64,000 nt of DNA from Deltaproteobacteria bacterium IMCC39146 (lineage in GTDB: Bacteria > Desulfobacterota > Desulfuromonadia > Desulfuromonadales > BM103). Both the position numbers and the translations under genes were made by a program. The notes beneath the pieces were generated by a model. It saw only the letters and a program-made list of their open reading frames with translations. It searched no databases and was not told the DNA's origin. Location: assembly GCA_030005635.1 (NCBI GenBank), contig JARUHP010000007.1, positions 105,862-169,861 of the forward strand, in the 5' to 3' direction. Positions 49,661 through 58,853 of this stretch are shown here, one piece after another (positions within the stretch are counted from its first letter, which is position 1; every line of letters begins with the position of its first letter).

Positions 49661-50217
49661 TCCGCATAAACCTTCTGCCAGTAAAGGCTGCTCAGAAAAA
49701 AGAAATGCTGCAGGGCCAGATGATTGTTGTTGCTTTGGCAATGATTGTAACCCTGGGGATATGCGCTGCGGCTTACATGTACGTTGCCGGAGAAGTTGAA
49801 GAGCGTCAGGCACGGATTGATCAGAAACAAGCCGAAATTTCTCAGTTGATGAAGAAAATAGGTGAGGTCAACCAGTTTAAGAAACGCCAGAAGGCATTGC
49901 GCGCTAAGCTTGATGTCCTCGATCAGTTGAAGGCTGCCAGGGTTGGCCCCTTATATGTTCTGGATGCTCTTTATGAAGCTCTCCCCGAAAAATTGTGGTT
50001 GACCAAATTCCAGGAAGGCTCTGGTCGCGCCAGCATGAGCGGTATCGGTGTTAATGAAGAGACAGTCGCCCAATTTATGAGAAACCTCGAGGAGTCTGAT
50101 TTCTTCTCAGGTGTAGAACTTAAGGTGACCAAACAGATCGTTCAGGACAAAATCAAGTTCCAGCAGTTTGAATTGTCCTGTAAAACCGTCAACGTTAAGC
50201 CCGAAAAGAAAAAATAG
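49657..50217 (+). CDS. pilN: Type IV pilus assembly protein PilN
   Basis: A 186-residue bitopic membrane protein. The N-terminus MIRINLLPVKAAQKKE contains the conserved INLLP motif that docks into PilM. One transmembrane segment (about 24-46) is followed by a coiled coil (EERQARIDQKQAEISQLMKK) and a ferredoxin-like periplasmic domain. The start overlaps pilM. Confidence 0.95.
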   Translation: MIRINLLPVKAAQKKEMLQGQMIVVALAMIVTLGICAAAYMYVAGEVEERQARIDQKQAEISQLMKKIGEVNQFKKRQKALRAKLDVLDQLKAARVGPLYVLDALYEALPEKLWLTKFQEGSGRASMSGIGVNEETVAQFMRNLEESDFFSGVELKVTKQIVQDKIKFQQFELSCKTVNVKPEKKK

Positions 50218-50266
50218 CCGTAGTCAGCTCTGTTTAAGGCTAATCCCTAAGGGAGAATGTTAGTCG

Positions 50267-50836
50267 ATGAATCCAAAAGTTGAAAAACTTCTTAAGTTAC
50301 CTCTTTACCAGAGACTGGTTGGCCTCGGTGTTTTAGCTCTTCTGGTCATAGGTGTGTTTGTCTGGTTTGTCTGGTTGCCTGAGTACGACAAGCTTGAAAG
50401 CATGGACCAGGATATTGCCCGCCTTGAAGCGGATTATATCCAGAAGAAGCAGATAGCTGATAACCTGCCGAAGTTTAAAGCAGAATTTGCGAAGATGGAG
50501 CAGCTTCTTCAAGAGGCCCTGACTCAGCTTCCCAATAAGAAAGAGATTCCGACCCTGCTGACGAACCTTTCGACCCTGGCAAAAGATAGTGGCCTGGAAG
50601 TGGCCACCTTCACTCCAAGGGGAGAAGTGAATAAAGGGTTCTACGCTGAAGTCCCTGCTTCTCTGGATTTGGTCGGTACCTATCACCAGATCGCAAAATT
50701 TGCTGAGGCTGTGGGCAAGTTGTCGAGAATCGTCAACCTCAGTAATCTGAATCTGTCCGCCCCTAGTGTGGCTGGTAACATGGCTACCCTGAGGATCAAA
50801 TGTAAAGTGACCACGTTCCGTTTTGTTGAACAATAA
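50267..50836 (+). CDS. pilO: Type IV pilus assembly protein PilO
   Basis: A 189-residue bitopic protein. A short cytoplasmic N-terminus precedes one transmembrane helix (about 19-36), then a coiled coil (LESMDQDIARLEADYIQKK) and a ferredoxin-like fold. It heterodimerises with PilN to link the platform to PilP and PilQ. It has its own GGGAGAA site. Confidence 0.93.
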   Translation: MNPKVEKLLKLPLYQRLVGLGVLALLVIGVFVWFVWLPEYDKLESMDQDIARLEADYIQKKQIADNLPKFKAEFAKMEQLLQEALTQLPNKKEIPTLLTNLSTLAKDSGLEVATFTPRGEVNKGFYAEVPASLDLVGTYHQIAKFAEAVGKLSRIVNLSNLNLSAPSVAGNMATLRIKCKVTTFRFVEQ

Positions 50837-50848
50837 GGATGGTTTGAG

Positions 50849-51370
50849 ATGACACGTTGGTATGTATGTCTGATCTGTGGTGTTTTCATCTTCTCCGGAC
50901 TGGTCGGTTGCTCGGAAGAAACGGCCACGACACCACAACCACAAGCGACTAAAGTGAGAAAGCCCGCTGCGGAACAGGTTCCTGCTCCTGTGGCTAAGGA
51001 AGAAGAGACGAAGGAAGAGGCGTTTGTCTACGTGACCGATGGACGCCGTGATCCTTTTGTCCCGCTTTCGAGGATCAGAAGGCCGATAGGAGCTTCAGAC
51101 GAGCCTGCTACTCCTCTGCAAAGTTATGACCTGAGCCAATTCAGATTGGCAGGTGTCATCGTTGGTAAGGGTGCATCCAAAGCAATGGTAATCGCTCCCG
51201 ACGGCAAGTCTTATATCCTCTCAAAGGGCGTAAAAATTGGTAAAAACAGTGGTGTTGTCATAACCATCAATAGTGAAGCTGTTCTTGTTGAAGAGAAGTA
51301 TTTCGATTTTTCAGGAAACGTTATAGAGAATATCCAGGAAATTACAGTTCCGAAGCGGGAAGGAGTTTAA
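50849..51370 (+). CDS. pilP: Pilus lipoprotein PilP
   Basis: A 173-residue lipoprotein with a signal peptide ending FSGLVGC, the lipidation Cys at residue 21. A Pro/Ala/Glu-rich linker (to about residue 65) leads to the HR-domain beta-sandwich (RDPFVPLSR, then LAGVIVGKGASKAMVIAPDG). It bridges PilN-PilO and the secretin PilQ. Confidence 0.93.
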   Translation: MTRWYVCLICGVFIFSGLVGCSEETATTPQPQATKVRKPAAEQVPAPVAKEEETKEEAFVYVTDGRRDPFVPLSRIRRPIGASDEPATPLQSYDLSQFRLAGVIVGKGASKAMVIAPDGKSYILSKGVKIGKNSGVVITINSEAVLVEEKYFDFSGNVIENIQEITVPKREGV

Positions 51371-51374
51371 TCAA

Positions 51375-54026
51375 ATGCGTGGGGTGAATATCATGTTGAA
51401 TCAACTTAGGGTTAGCCGTACCTCCCGATTTATGCAGGGTCTTTTCTGCTGTATCGTAACACTCCTGATGTTGAGTGCTCCTGCCTGGAGTGCTGACACC
51501 AACAAACTGCTTGCCGTGTCTGTAGACTCCAGTGCTGCTACGCCGACGATTCTCGTTAAGACGGCTGAGCCTGTTGGGTATCGGTACACAGTGTATGATT
51601 CTTTCGAACCGACACGTGTCGTTGTTGATTTTCCTGGCATGGACATGGCTGATATGCCTGAAACGGTATCTGTTAATCAGTCTGCTGTACAGGAAGTCAG
51701 GATTGCCGGATTTGATCTGTCTTCAGGAAAATTGACTCGGGTTGAGATCCTTCTTGCTAAAAGCGTTGAGTATCAAGTCAACCTCGATGGTAAAGAGTTT
51801 CGTATTGCTTTTGCCGCTGATCCTGACAACTCCCAGGCGGCCGAAGTTGCTAAAGTCCCAGAGGTTACATCAACTCCTGCTGTAGCCATTGATGCCTCGC
51901 AAGGGGCTAACATACTTAATAATATTAGTCTTTCCTCTGGACAGGCCATACTTGAAGCTAATGGCAAAGTTGGCAAGTTCCAGTATTTTGCGTTAGGTAA
52001 TCCTCCTCGTTTGGTTGTCGATCTGTATGGTTTAAAGCCGGGTTTCAAGGCACGTTCTTTCCCTGCGGCTGCCGGATTCAAGGATGTTCGCGTCGGTACT
52101 TACAACGATAAAACCCGTCTGGTTTTCGATTCTTCTGCAAGCACACTTCCTGAGCATACGGTTGAAGGACGTAGTACCGATATCATCGTCTCCTGGGGTA
52201 ATGATAAAGCAAAAACTGTTGCTGCCGAACCTGTTGCAATGCAGGAAAAGGCTTCTACTCCTGCCCCCGTACCCATTGTAGCCGTTGCAACACCTGAAGT
52301 CGAAGCAGAAAAACCTCTTAATTCAGCACCTGTAATGTCTGGGCCTGTTGCCGTGGAAGCAATTGATTTCCTGAATGAAGAAGGCCGCAGTGTGATTGCT
52401 GTCACGCTTTCGGGGCCAGTTAAGGTTTCTGAGCCCGTTGAAGATGGCAACCTGATTCGTTTTGAACTTGTCAATGCCTCGATCAGTCGCGCTCTGCGCA
52501 GAACCATAGACGCTTCTGCTTTTCCCAGTGCGGTCACTTCTGTAACACCTTATACCGTTGCCGACGGTGATCATCAGAATGTCCGCATCGCAGTTGATAT
52601 GAAAGGCGCAGTAGCCTACGCCCTTGAAAAAGATGGCTCTACAGTTCGTCTGGTTGTTGATGATGGTGCTTATGCAGAGCCGGTCCCTGCAGCCGTCAGT
52701 CAGGTCGAAGTTATGGCTCCTGAGGCAACCCAAGATGCTCCTGCTGAAATGGCTCAACAAAGCTCCGCTCCCTCATTTACGCCTGTAACTGCAGATGAGA
52801 TGGCTGCAGAAGCGGCTCGTTATACGGGTGAGAAAATCACTCTGGTCTTTGACTCCGCAAATGTTCGTAGCATCCTGCAGCTTATTGGTGATGTCAGCGA
52901 TCTTAATATCCTGGCAAGCAGCGATGTCGGCGGTAACGTCACTCTTCGTCTGATCGATGTCCCTTGGGACCAGGCCCTGGACCTGGTGCTTGAGACGGCA
53001 GGCCTTGGCAAGGTTCAAGAGGGTAATGTCCTGAGAATTCTGCCAAAAGCTAAGCTCAGAGAGCTGGAACAAGCAGCGATGAAAGAGCAAACAATTGCCA
53101 TCGAAGAAGGTGTCCTGGAAACGAGAGCTTTCCTGATCAGTTACGCTAGCGTTGATGATATGAAGGGCTATCTCACAGATATAAAATCGGATCGCGGCTC
53201 AATTATCGCGGATTCACGCAATAAACAGCTTATTGTCCGTGATGTTGCCGATGTTCTTGGACAGATGCAGGCTATGGTAGCTCAGATCGATAAGCCTGAG
53301 CGGCAGGTCATGATTGAAGCGCGTATTGTTGAGGCAAACACAAATTTCTCACGTAACTTGGGTGTGAAGTGGAATATTGATTATGATCAGAATGTCGATG
53401 CCACTACAAAGAGCCTTACAGTACCAAGTGCCGCACTAGGTTTGGGTGGTGCTGTTGCACTTGCTCCGACTGTTGGAGCTGGCCTGGGAAGTACCGTTGC
53501 CATAGCTGCACTAGACGATCAGCTTAACATTGATTTACGACTCCAGGCTTTGGAGAATTCAGGTGAAGGTAAAATCGTTTCAACACCGCGTATTACTACC
53601 CTGAATGGTGAAAAAGCTGTTATCTCACAGGGTACAAAAATCCCATTCTCCACGGTCAGCGATTCCGGTACGGATGTTAAGTTTGAAAATGCTGAATTGA
53701 AATTGGAAGTCACCCCTGAGATTAATCCGGACGGTAGTATCCTTCTTGATATCAACGTATCCAATAGTGCTGTTGGCACGGTTGTTCCAACTGCAACTGG
53801 TGATGCAGTCTCAATTGATGAAAAAAAAGCACAAACCAAAGTGCTCGTTAGAGACGGCCAGACCACTGTTATCGGCGGTATCTTCATTGAAGATGAAAGA
53901 GATAGCTCCACTGGGGTTCCTATATTGAAAGATATTCCTTACCTTGGTGCCTTTTTCCGCTCGAAATCGACATCGCATGATCGTCGTGAGTTGTTGATCT
54001 TCATTACCCCGCGAATTGTCGAGTAG
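51375..54026 (+). CDS. pilQ: Type IV pilus secretin PilQ
   Basis: An 883-residue outer-membrane secretin with a signal peptide (cleaved about PAWSA). Three AMIN-like domains, starting near residues 36, 180 and 315, bind peptidoglycan. An N0/STN domain (VRSILQLIGDVSDLN), an N1 domain (SYASVDDMKGYLTDIKSD) and the secretin pore domain (MIEARIVEANTNFSRNLGV, later LNGEKAVISQGTKIPF) complete it. GGAAGGAG precedes the first ATG. Three AMIN domains separated by Ala/Pro/Glu linkers make it longer than many PilQ proteins. A terminator follows. Confidence 0.96.
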   Translation: MRGVNIMLNQLRVSRTSRFMQGLFCCIVTLLMLSAPAWSADTNKLLAVSVDSSAATPTILVKTAEPVGYRYTVYDSFEPTRVVVDFPGMDMADMPETVSVNQSAVQEVRIAGFDLSSGKLTRVEILLAKSVEYQVNLDGKEFRIAFAADPDNSQAAEVAKVPEVTSTPAVAIDASQGANILNNISLSSGQAILEANGKVGKFQYFALGNPPRLVVDLYGLKPGFKARSFPAAAGFKDVRVGTYNDKTRLVFDSSASTLPEHTVEGRSTDIIVSWGNDKAKTVAAEPVAMQEKASTPAPVPIVAVATPEVEAEKPLNSAPVMSGPVAVEAIDFLNEEGRSVIAVTLSGPVKVSEPVEDGNLIRFELVNASISRALRRTIDASAFPSAVTSVTPYTVADGDHQNVRIAVDMKGAVAYALEKDGSTVRLVVDDGAYAEPVPAAVSQVEVMAPEATQDAPAEMAQQSSAPSFTPVTADEMAAEAARYTGEKITLVFDSANVRSILQLIGDVSDLNILASSDVGGNVTLRLIDVPWDQALDLVLETAGLGKVQEGNVLRILPKAKLRELEQAAMKEQTIAIEEGVLETRAFLISYASVDDMKGYLTDIKSDRGSIIADSRNKQLIVRDVADVLGQMQAMVAQIDKPERQVMIEARIVEANTNFSRNLGVKWNIDYDQNVDATTKSLTVPSAALGLGGAVALAPTVGAGLGSTVAIAALDDQLNIDLRLQALENSGEGKIVSTPRITTLNGEKAVISQGTKIPFSTVSDSGTDVKFENAELKLEVTPEINPDGSILLDINVSNSAVGTVVPTATGDAVSIDEKKAQTKVLVRDGQTTVIGGIFIEDERDSSTGVPILKDIPYLGAFFRSKSTSHDRRELLIFITPRIVE

Positions 54027-54051
54027 CCAGTAAGCAAGATAAATAAGTTTG

Positions 54052-54078
54052 AAAAGGACAGGTTTCCCCTGTCCTTTT
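54052..54078 (+). terminator. Terminator between pilQ and aroK
   Basis: AAAAGGACAGG and CCTGTCCTTTT form a perfect 11-bp stem with a 5-base loop, followed by CTGT. It separates the pilus operon from the aro genes, though read-through is possible since the U-tract is part of the stem. Confidence 0.8.
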
Positions 54079-54102
54079 CTGTATCAGCCATAGGTTGTTA
54101 CT

Positions 54103-54627
54103 ATGTCGAAAGAATATTTAAAATCAGTTTTTCTGACGGGTTTTATGGGAGCAGGCAAGTCAACTGCAGGGCAGTTGACGGCGGATCTGTTGAATATTCC
54201 CTTTTTTGATCTGGATGAGAGAATTGTGCAGCGCGAAAAGCGTTCAATTGCATCGATCTTCGCAGAAGATGGTGAAGAATATTTTCGTAACTGTGAAACT
54301 GATTTACTTGGTGAGCTAAAAGATGAACCTGCTGCTGTCTATGCAACAGGTGGGGGTATCGTTGCTCGAGAGGTCAATCGAGAAGCTATGGCAAGCTTGG
54401 GAAAAATTGTTTACTTGTCTGCGTCATGGCCGACTTTGCAGGAACGCTTAAGGAGCAGTGTTGATCGACCTCTTGTTGCACAGGAAAAAAACTGGGATGA
54501 ACTTAAGACCCTTTGGGGTGAGAGGCAAACATTCTATTCCGAGGCTGATATCATAGTAAGCGTAGATGGGTTGACTCCGATGGAAATTGCACAAAATATT
54601 CATGATGGACTGATTATTAAGGAATGA
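54103..54627 (+). CDS. aroK: Shikimate kinase
   Basis: A 174-residue kinase making shikimate 3-phosphate. Walker A GFMGAGKST, the shikimate-binding DLDERI and RNCETDLL, GGGIV and the lid RPLV are present. Location between pilQ and aroB is conserved in many bacteria. Confidence 0.95.
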   Translation: MSKEYLKSVFLTGFMGAGKSTAGQLTADLLNIPFFDLDERIVQREKRSIASIFAEDGEEYFRNCETDLLGELKDEPAAVYATGGGIVAREVNREAMASLGKIVYLSASWPTLQERLRSSVDRPLVAQEKNWDELKTLWGERQTFYSEADIIVSVDGLTPMEIAQNIHDGLIIKE

Positions 54628-54630
54628 TCG

Positions 54631-55707
54631 ATGGCTGAGATTATTGTTGGGCTTGGAGAAAACAGTTACCCTATTATCATAGGGGAACGGGTGTTGCCAA
54701 ATTTGGGGTCAGCGCTCAATGACGTTGATTTCCCGGAGAAGGTTGCCATAGTAACCAACCCAACTGTGGGGGATCTATACTGTGAACAAGTCATCGATGC
54801 TCTTGTCGCTTCAGGTCGCAATGTTAGCGTCATCAGAGTCCCTGATGGAGAAGAATACAAAACCATTGAAACTCTTGAAAATATTTATGATGTACTGATT
54901 GAACGTCACTTCGACCGTTATTGTGGGTTGATTGCTCTTGGTGGTGGTGTTATTGGAGATATGGCCGGATTTGCCGCAGCAACTTTTTTGCGTGGCATCC
55001 CCCTTGTTCAGATTCCGACGACTTTACTTTCACAGGTAGACAGTTCTGTTGGGGGCAAGACAGGCGTAAATCATCCGCAGGGTAAGAACCTGATTGGTGC
55101 TTTTTATCAACCCAAGCATGTTCATATTGATGTGGCCGCGCTGGAGACTTTGCCGAAAAGAGAGTACGACTCCGGCCTTGCAGAGGTCATTAAATACGGA
55201 ATTATCCGTGATCGAGAGTTCTTTAAGTGGCTGGAAGATCATAAAGAATTGCTGGCTGATCGATCTGCTGATGCGCTGACTCATGCCATAATGATATCTT
55301 GCCAAATTAAAGCGGATGTTGTAGAAAATGACGAAAAAGAGCATGGTGTAAGGGTTTTACTTAACCTGGGTCATACCTTCGGTCATGCTGTAGAAACACT
55401 TGCCGGTTATGGTGTTGTTAAGCATGGTGAGGCCGTTTCTATCGGCATGGTCATGGCGGCACGCACCGCACATAAATTAGGTTATTGTTCTGCTGATGAC
55501 ATCACAAGGATTGTCGATCTGCTCAGTTACTTTGATTTACCGGTGATCCCTCCTGATTTCACGGTTGCGGACTATCTCTCCGTCATGCAACGTGATAAAA
55601 AGGTCAAGGATGGTAAGGTCCGGGTCGTTTTAAATCATGGGATAGGTTCTGCCGAATTGCACCAGATCGATCACCTGGATAAGCATTTGGACGAATTGTT
55701 AAGCTAG
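54631..55707 (+). CDS. aroB: 3-Dehydroquinate synthase
   Basis: A 358-residue NAD- and zinc-dependent synthase. GLIALGGGVIGDMAGFAAAT, IPTTLLSQVDSSVGGKTGVN, the zinc-ligand Glu in AEVIKYG and the two His in LGHTFGHAVE and KHGEAVSIG are all seen. It begins three bases after aroK. The last codons are AGC TAG, and the CTAG belongs to the terminal repeat of the MITE-like element that follows, so the element's first bases coincide with the stop codon. Confidence 0.96.
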   Translation: MAEIIVGLGENSYPIIIGERVLPNLGSALNDVDFPEKVAIVTNPTVGDLYCEQVIDALVASGRNVSVIRVPDGEEYKTIETLENIYDVLIERHFDRYCGLIALGGGVIGDMAGFAAATFLRGIPLVQIPTTLLSQVDSSVGGKTGVNHPQGKNLIGAFYQPKHVHIDVAALETLPKREYDSGLAEVIKYGIIRDREFFKWLEDHKELLADRSADALTHAIMISCQIKADVVENDEKEHGVRVLLNLGHTFGHAVETLAGYGVVKHGEAVSIGMVMAARTAHKLGYCSADDITRIVDLLSYFDLPVIPPDFTVADYLSVMQRDKKVKDGKVRVVLNHGIGSAELHQIDHLDKHLDELLS

Positions 55708-55871
55708 CAGCCTGTCGGACAATCAATAAACTGGCTGCAAATTCGTTTGTTTGGCCCATATTTCAGCTCCTTTTCGACCAATAGCTACGGCTATTACTCT
55801 CAAATGAGCTAAAATCTGATCTTAAACGACCAAATTTTCGCTTCAGCCCTGATTGTCCGACAGACTGCTAG
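55704..55871 (-). repeat. MITE-like 168-bp element, copy D (starts on the aroB stop)
   Basis: Begins CTAGCAGCCTGTCGGACAAT and ends GATTGTCCGACAGACTGCTAG; it is the reverse orientation of copies A-C. The first four bases contain the TAG of aroB. A related but distinct element abuts its right end. Confidence 0.95.
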
Positions 55872-56031
55872 GAGCATGTCGTATTTAACAAACCTATTGC
55901 GAAATCAGTTGATCGGCCCATTTTAATAGCTATTATCGACAAATAGCTCTGCTATTAGCTCTCAAATCACGATCAATCTGGTCTCGAACCTCTAATTTCT
56001 CGCTATGGTCTGTCTATCACGACAGGCTCCT
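55870..56031. repeat. Variant MITE-like element abutting copy D
   Basis: Ends AGGAGCATGTCGTAT and ATCACGACAGGCTCCT are inverted repeats of each other. The interior keeps the landmarks AATAGCT, GCTATTAGCTCTCAAAT and CTCGAACCTCTAATTTCTCGC in the order of copy D but is strongly diverged. It looks like a second subfamily placed back to back with copy D. Confidence 0.75.
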
Positions 56032-56049
56032 GAACTCAGAAGAGGGAAC

Positions 56050-56910
56050 ATGACAACGGCAAGCACAGGAGGAAGTTTGATTGGTAAAATCGGCAGCTAT
56101 CTGCAGATTGTTACCAAAGACCCCAGCTCTACCGCGTTTGTCCCCCTGGCTGAAGCTTATCGCCAGATTGGGTTACTTGACGATGCTCTGGAGGCTGCTC
56201 GACTATGTACCGAAATGTTACCGCATTTCAGTCCTGGTTTCTCAACGATGGGTCGTATTCTCGTTCAGATGGGGCGCCTTGATGAGTCGATGAGCGCTTA
56301 TGCAAGGGCTCTTAGCATCGATCGTCAAAGCCAGGCGGCCTTAGTTGGCCTGTCACGTTTGCATCTGGTCCGTGGAGAACGTGATCAGTCACGTAAAATA
56401 CTCCAGCAGGCTAAAGAATTTCACCCTGACGATGTAAAAATTTCCGAAATGCTTGTTGCTCTGGATTTGCCACGACCCTGGGCGCAGATTAAAAAAGCGT
56501 CTAAAGCGCATGAGCAGGGGCCATCACATGAGAGTGTTCCTGTTGAGCCGATTGCAACAGCGACCCTGGCGGAGATCTACGTTAAGCAAGGTCTGCTTGA
56601 CAAGGCTTTAGAGGTCTATCAGGGAATTCTTATTCAGAGCCCGGAAAACGAATCTGCTCGTACACGGATTATGCAGCTTCAGGAAATGCTCGGGACAGAT
56701 GTAAAGCCTGCTGCCGAAGACGTTCAGGTTACTGAAAAAGACTTGTCGGAGCCGTCACCCGTTGTTGCTGCTGTTGAAAAGCCTGTTGAGTCTACACAAG
56801 CTTCTATACAAGACAGCCCTGTAACTCAGAGTGAAGCCAAAGAGGCTTCACCACTGGCTGTACTCCAACGTTGGTTGTCTGTGATAAAAAATGGGAGGAT
56901 AAATGTTTAA
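56050..56910 (+). CDS. TPR-repeat protein
   Basis: A 286-residue protein with about four to five TPR units: FVPLAEAYRQIGLLDDALEA, then MGRILVQMGRLDESMSAYA, then ATLAEIYVKQGLLDKALEV. A low-complexity Pro/Val/Glu/Ser linker and a short C-terminal helix follow. I use the ATG at 56050 with AGAGGG upstream; an in-frame ATG at 56005 lies inside the repeat element. It overlaps the Roadblock gene by 8 bases, so the two products likely act together. I cannot name a function. Confidence 0.8.
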   Translation: MTTASTGGSLIGKIGSYLQIVTKDPSSTAFVPLAEAYRQIGLLDDALEAARLCTEMLPHFSPGFSTMGRILVQMGRLDESMSAYARALSIDRQSQAALVGLSRLHLVRGERDQSRKILQQAKEFHPDDVKISEMLVALDLPRPWAQIKKASKAHEQGPSHESVPVEPIATATLAEIYVKQGLLDKALEVYQGILIQSPENESARTRIMQLQEMLGTDVKPAAEDVQVTEKDLSEPSPVVAAVEKPVESTQASIQDSPVTQSEAKEASPLAVLQRWLSVIKNGRINV

Positions 56911-57262
56911 CGAAATTCTGCAACGCATTGTCGAAGAAACTGGCGGTGGTATAGGTGCCGTCTTGATGGGATATGACGGTATAGCCATTGATCAGTACTT
57001 TGCTCCTGACGAAGACTTAGATCTGCACATGGTCGTTGTTGAATATTCCAATGTCCTTAAAGAAATTCGTAAAACTGCAGACATCCTGAGCCTCGGCGAA
57101 ATGGAAGAAATATCCATTCGCACCGATCGTTTCATTATTGTCATTCGTATCCTCAATGATGAATATTTTGTTGCCATGGTTATAAATCGTGATGGTAATT
57201 TCGGCAAGGGTCGCTACCTGATGACCCGTGAAGGTTTTAACCTGATTGAGGCTTTGAACTAA
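56903..57262 (+). CDS. Roadblock/LC7-domain protein (MglB-like)
   Basis: A 119-residue single-domain Roadblock/LC7 protein; [19 protein letters not shown] is the characteristic first strand-turn, and [18 protein letters not shown] the later hairpin. MglB of Myxococcus, of the same fold, is the GTPase-activating partner of MglA in polarity and type IV pilus motility. No MglA-like GTPase is in the window. Overlap with the TPR gene upstream and with aroQ downstream (shared base at 57262) points to one transcript. Confidence 0.82.
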   Translation: MFNEILQRIVEETGGGIGAVLMGYDGIAIDQYFAPDEDLDLHMVVVEYSNVLKEIRKTADILSLGEMEEISIRTDRFIIVIRILNDEYFVAMVINRDGNFGKGRYLMTREGFNLIEALN

Positions 57263-57702
57263 TGTCAGTTCGCATCCTGGTCTTGCATGGCCCCAATCTT
57301 AACCTTCTTGGGCAACGTGAACCTGACATCTATGGTCGCCAGACGCTTGCAGATATCAACGATACTTTGAAGTCTCTGGCAACGGAACTCGGTTTTGTTA
57401 TCGATGCGATGCAATCCAATCATGAAGGTGAACTTATTGATCGCCTCCATGCTGCTGAAAGCGATGGCTTCTCAGGAGTTGTTATCAACCCGGGCGGTTT
57501 GACCCACACCAGTGTTGCCTTGAGAGATGCCATCGCCTCTATCGCTCTTCCTGTCATTGAGGCACATTTGTCAAATATCCATGCACGTGAATCCTTCCGT
57601 CATCACTCCTATGTCGCCGGTGTGGCTTTAGGGCAGGTGTCAGGCTTTGGTGCAATGAGCTATCAGCTGGCGTTACGCGGCCTGATTGCCCACATTTCAT
57701 AG
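57262..57702 (+). CDS. aroQ: Type II 3-dehydroquinate dehydratase
   Basis: A 146-residue dodecameric dehydratase. The active-site Tyr lies in EPDIYG, the flexible loop Arg in [21 protein letters not shown] binds substrate and the His is in [11 protein letters not shown]. It catalyses the step after AroB. Confidence 0.96.
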   Translation: MSVRILVLHGPNLNLLGQREPDIYGRQTLADINDTLKSLATELGFVIDAMQSNHEGELIDRLHAAESDGFSGVVINPGGLTHTSVALRDAIASIALPVIEAHLSNIHARESFRHHSYVAGVALGQVSGFGAMSYQLALRGLIAHIS

Positions 57703-57716
57703 CTATTATTCCAACT

Positions 57717-58796
57717 ATGCTCTATTCACATCGTAGGCAGAAAGCAGTTGATCTTCTTGTCAGGCTTGATCTTGATGCTCTGGTTTTCTGCCAGCCTGAA
57801 AACATTCGCTATCTGTGCGGTTTTACCGGAAGTGATGGAGCACTGATCCTCTTCTCCGATCATCTTGTTTTTCTCACGGATTCGCGCTATACAACACAGT
57901 CTAATGAAGAAGTAACTGCCGATCAGGTTTGTGAATACACAACCAAGCTGGATGGGGTTGTTGCACAATTGTCTTCGCGTGACATCAGAAAAATTGGTTT
58001 TGAATCAACGCTTTCCTTTGGTTTTGCCAGAGAATTGCAAGCAAAAGGCAATACTGATTGGCACTGGCAGCACCTGAATGAACAATTGCAATGCCTTCGC
58101 TTGCACAAGTCTTCTTCTGAAATTGATCTTCTAACAAAGGCTGCAGAGTTAAATGCCGTCGCCTTTGCCAGTATTGTAGAAATGATTAAACCTGGTGTGA
58201 GAGAGATCGATATCGCACTCGCTCTTGAGTTTGCGTTGAAAAAACGCGGAGCTGAAGAAAAGGCTTTTAATTTAATCGTTGCTTCTGGACTACGGGGTGC
58301 CTTGCCTCACGGCATTGCCAGCGACAAGTTACTTTCTTCTGGCGAGCTTGTAACGATTGACTTTGGTTGTCGCTTGTCAGGCTACCATTCAGATGAAACA
58401 GTGACTCTGGCCATAGGCGATGTTTCCGAGAAATTGCAAACCCTCTTTGATACGGTACTGGAAGCCCATGACCGTGCATTGCAAGCAGTGACTCCAGGGG
58501 TCGCTTTGTCAGAACTGGACAAGATTGCCCGTGATTACATACAAAGCCGTGGCTTCGGTGATTATTTTGGTCATGGCCTGGGACACGGTGTCGGGTTGGA
58601 AATTCATGAAGCCCCTACTGTGTCGCCACGTAGTAAAATGACTGCAGAGCCCGGTATGGTGTTCACGATTGAACCTGGTGTCTATGTTCCAAAGGTTGGT
58701 GGTGTGAGAATAGAGGATACTGTTCTGGTAACAGACGATGGTTATCGGATTTTGACAAAAATCCCCAAGACGTTTAGCAAGATTCTGTTAAACTGA
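57717..58796 (+). CDS. Xaa-Pro aminopeptidase / M24 metallopeptidase
   Basis: A 359-residue M24 peptidase. The N-terminal creatinase-like domain (residues 1-125) contains PENIRYLCGFTGSDGAL; the pita-bread domain has the metal ligands Asp in TIDFGCRLSGYHSDETV, His in GHGLGHGVGLEIHE and Glu in TIEPGVYVP and VRIEDTVLV. PepP and PepQ specificities cannot be separated here. It lies between aroQ and accB, a common arrangement. Confidence 0.93.
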   Translation: MLYSHRRQKAVDLLVRLDLDALVFCQPENIRYLCGFTGSDGALILFSDHLVFLTDSRYTTQSNEEVTADQVCEYTTKLDGVVAQLSSRDIRKIGFESTLSFGFARELQAKGNTDWHWQHLNEQLQCLRLHKSSSEIDLLTKAAELNAVAFASIVEMIKPGVREIDIALALEFALKKRGAEEKAFNLIVASGLRGALPHGIASDKLLSSGELVTIDFGCRLSGYHSDETVTLAIGDVSEKLQTLFDTVLEAHDRALQAVTPGVALSELDKIARDYIQSRGFGDYFGHGLGHGVGLEIHEAPTVSPRSKMTAEPGMVFTIEPGVYVPKVGGVRIEDTVLVTDDGYRILTKIPKTFSKILLN

Positions 58797-58853
58797 CTCA
58801 ACATATTGCCCGGCGGGTGAACATGATGCCGGTGAACTAAAGGAGGAATATCG

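Noticed and set aside
56005..56049. Upstream ATG start for the TPR gene
   Set aside because: It lies in the end of a repeat element and lacks a ribosome site; the ATG at 56050 has one.
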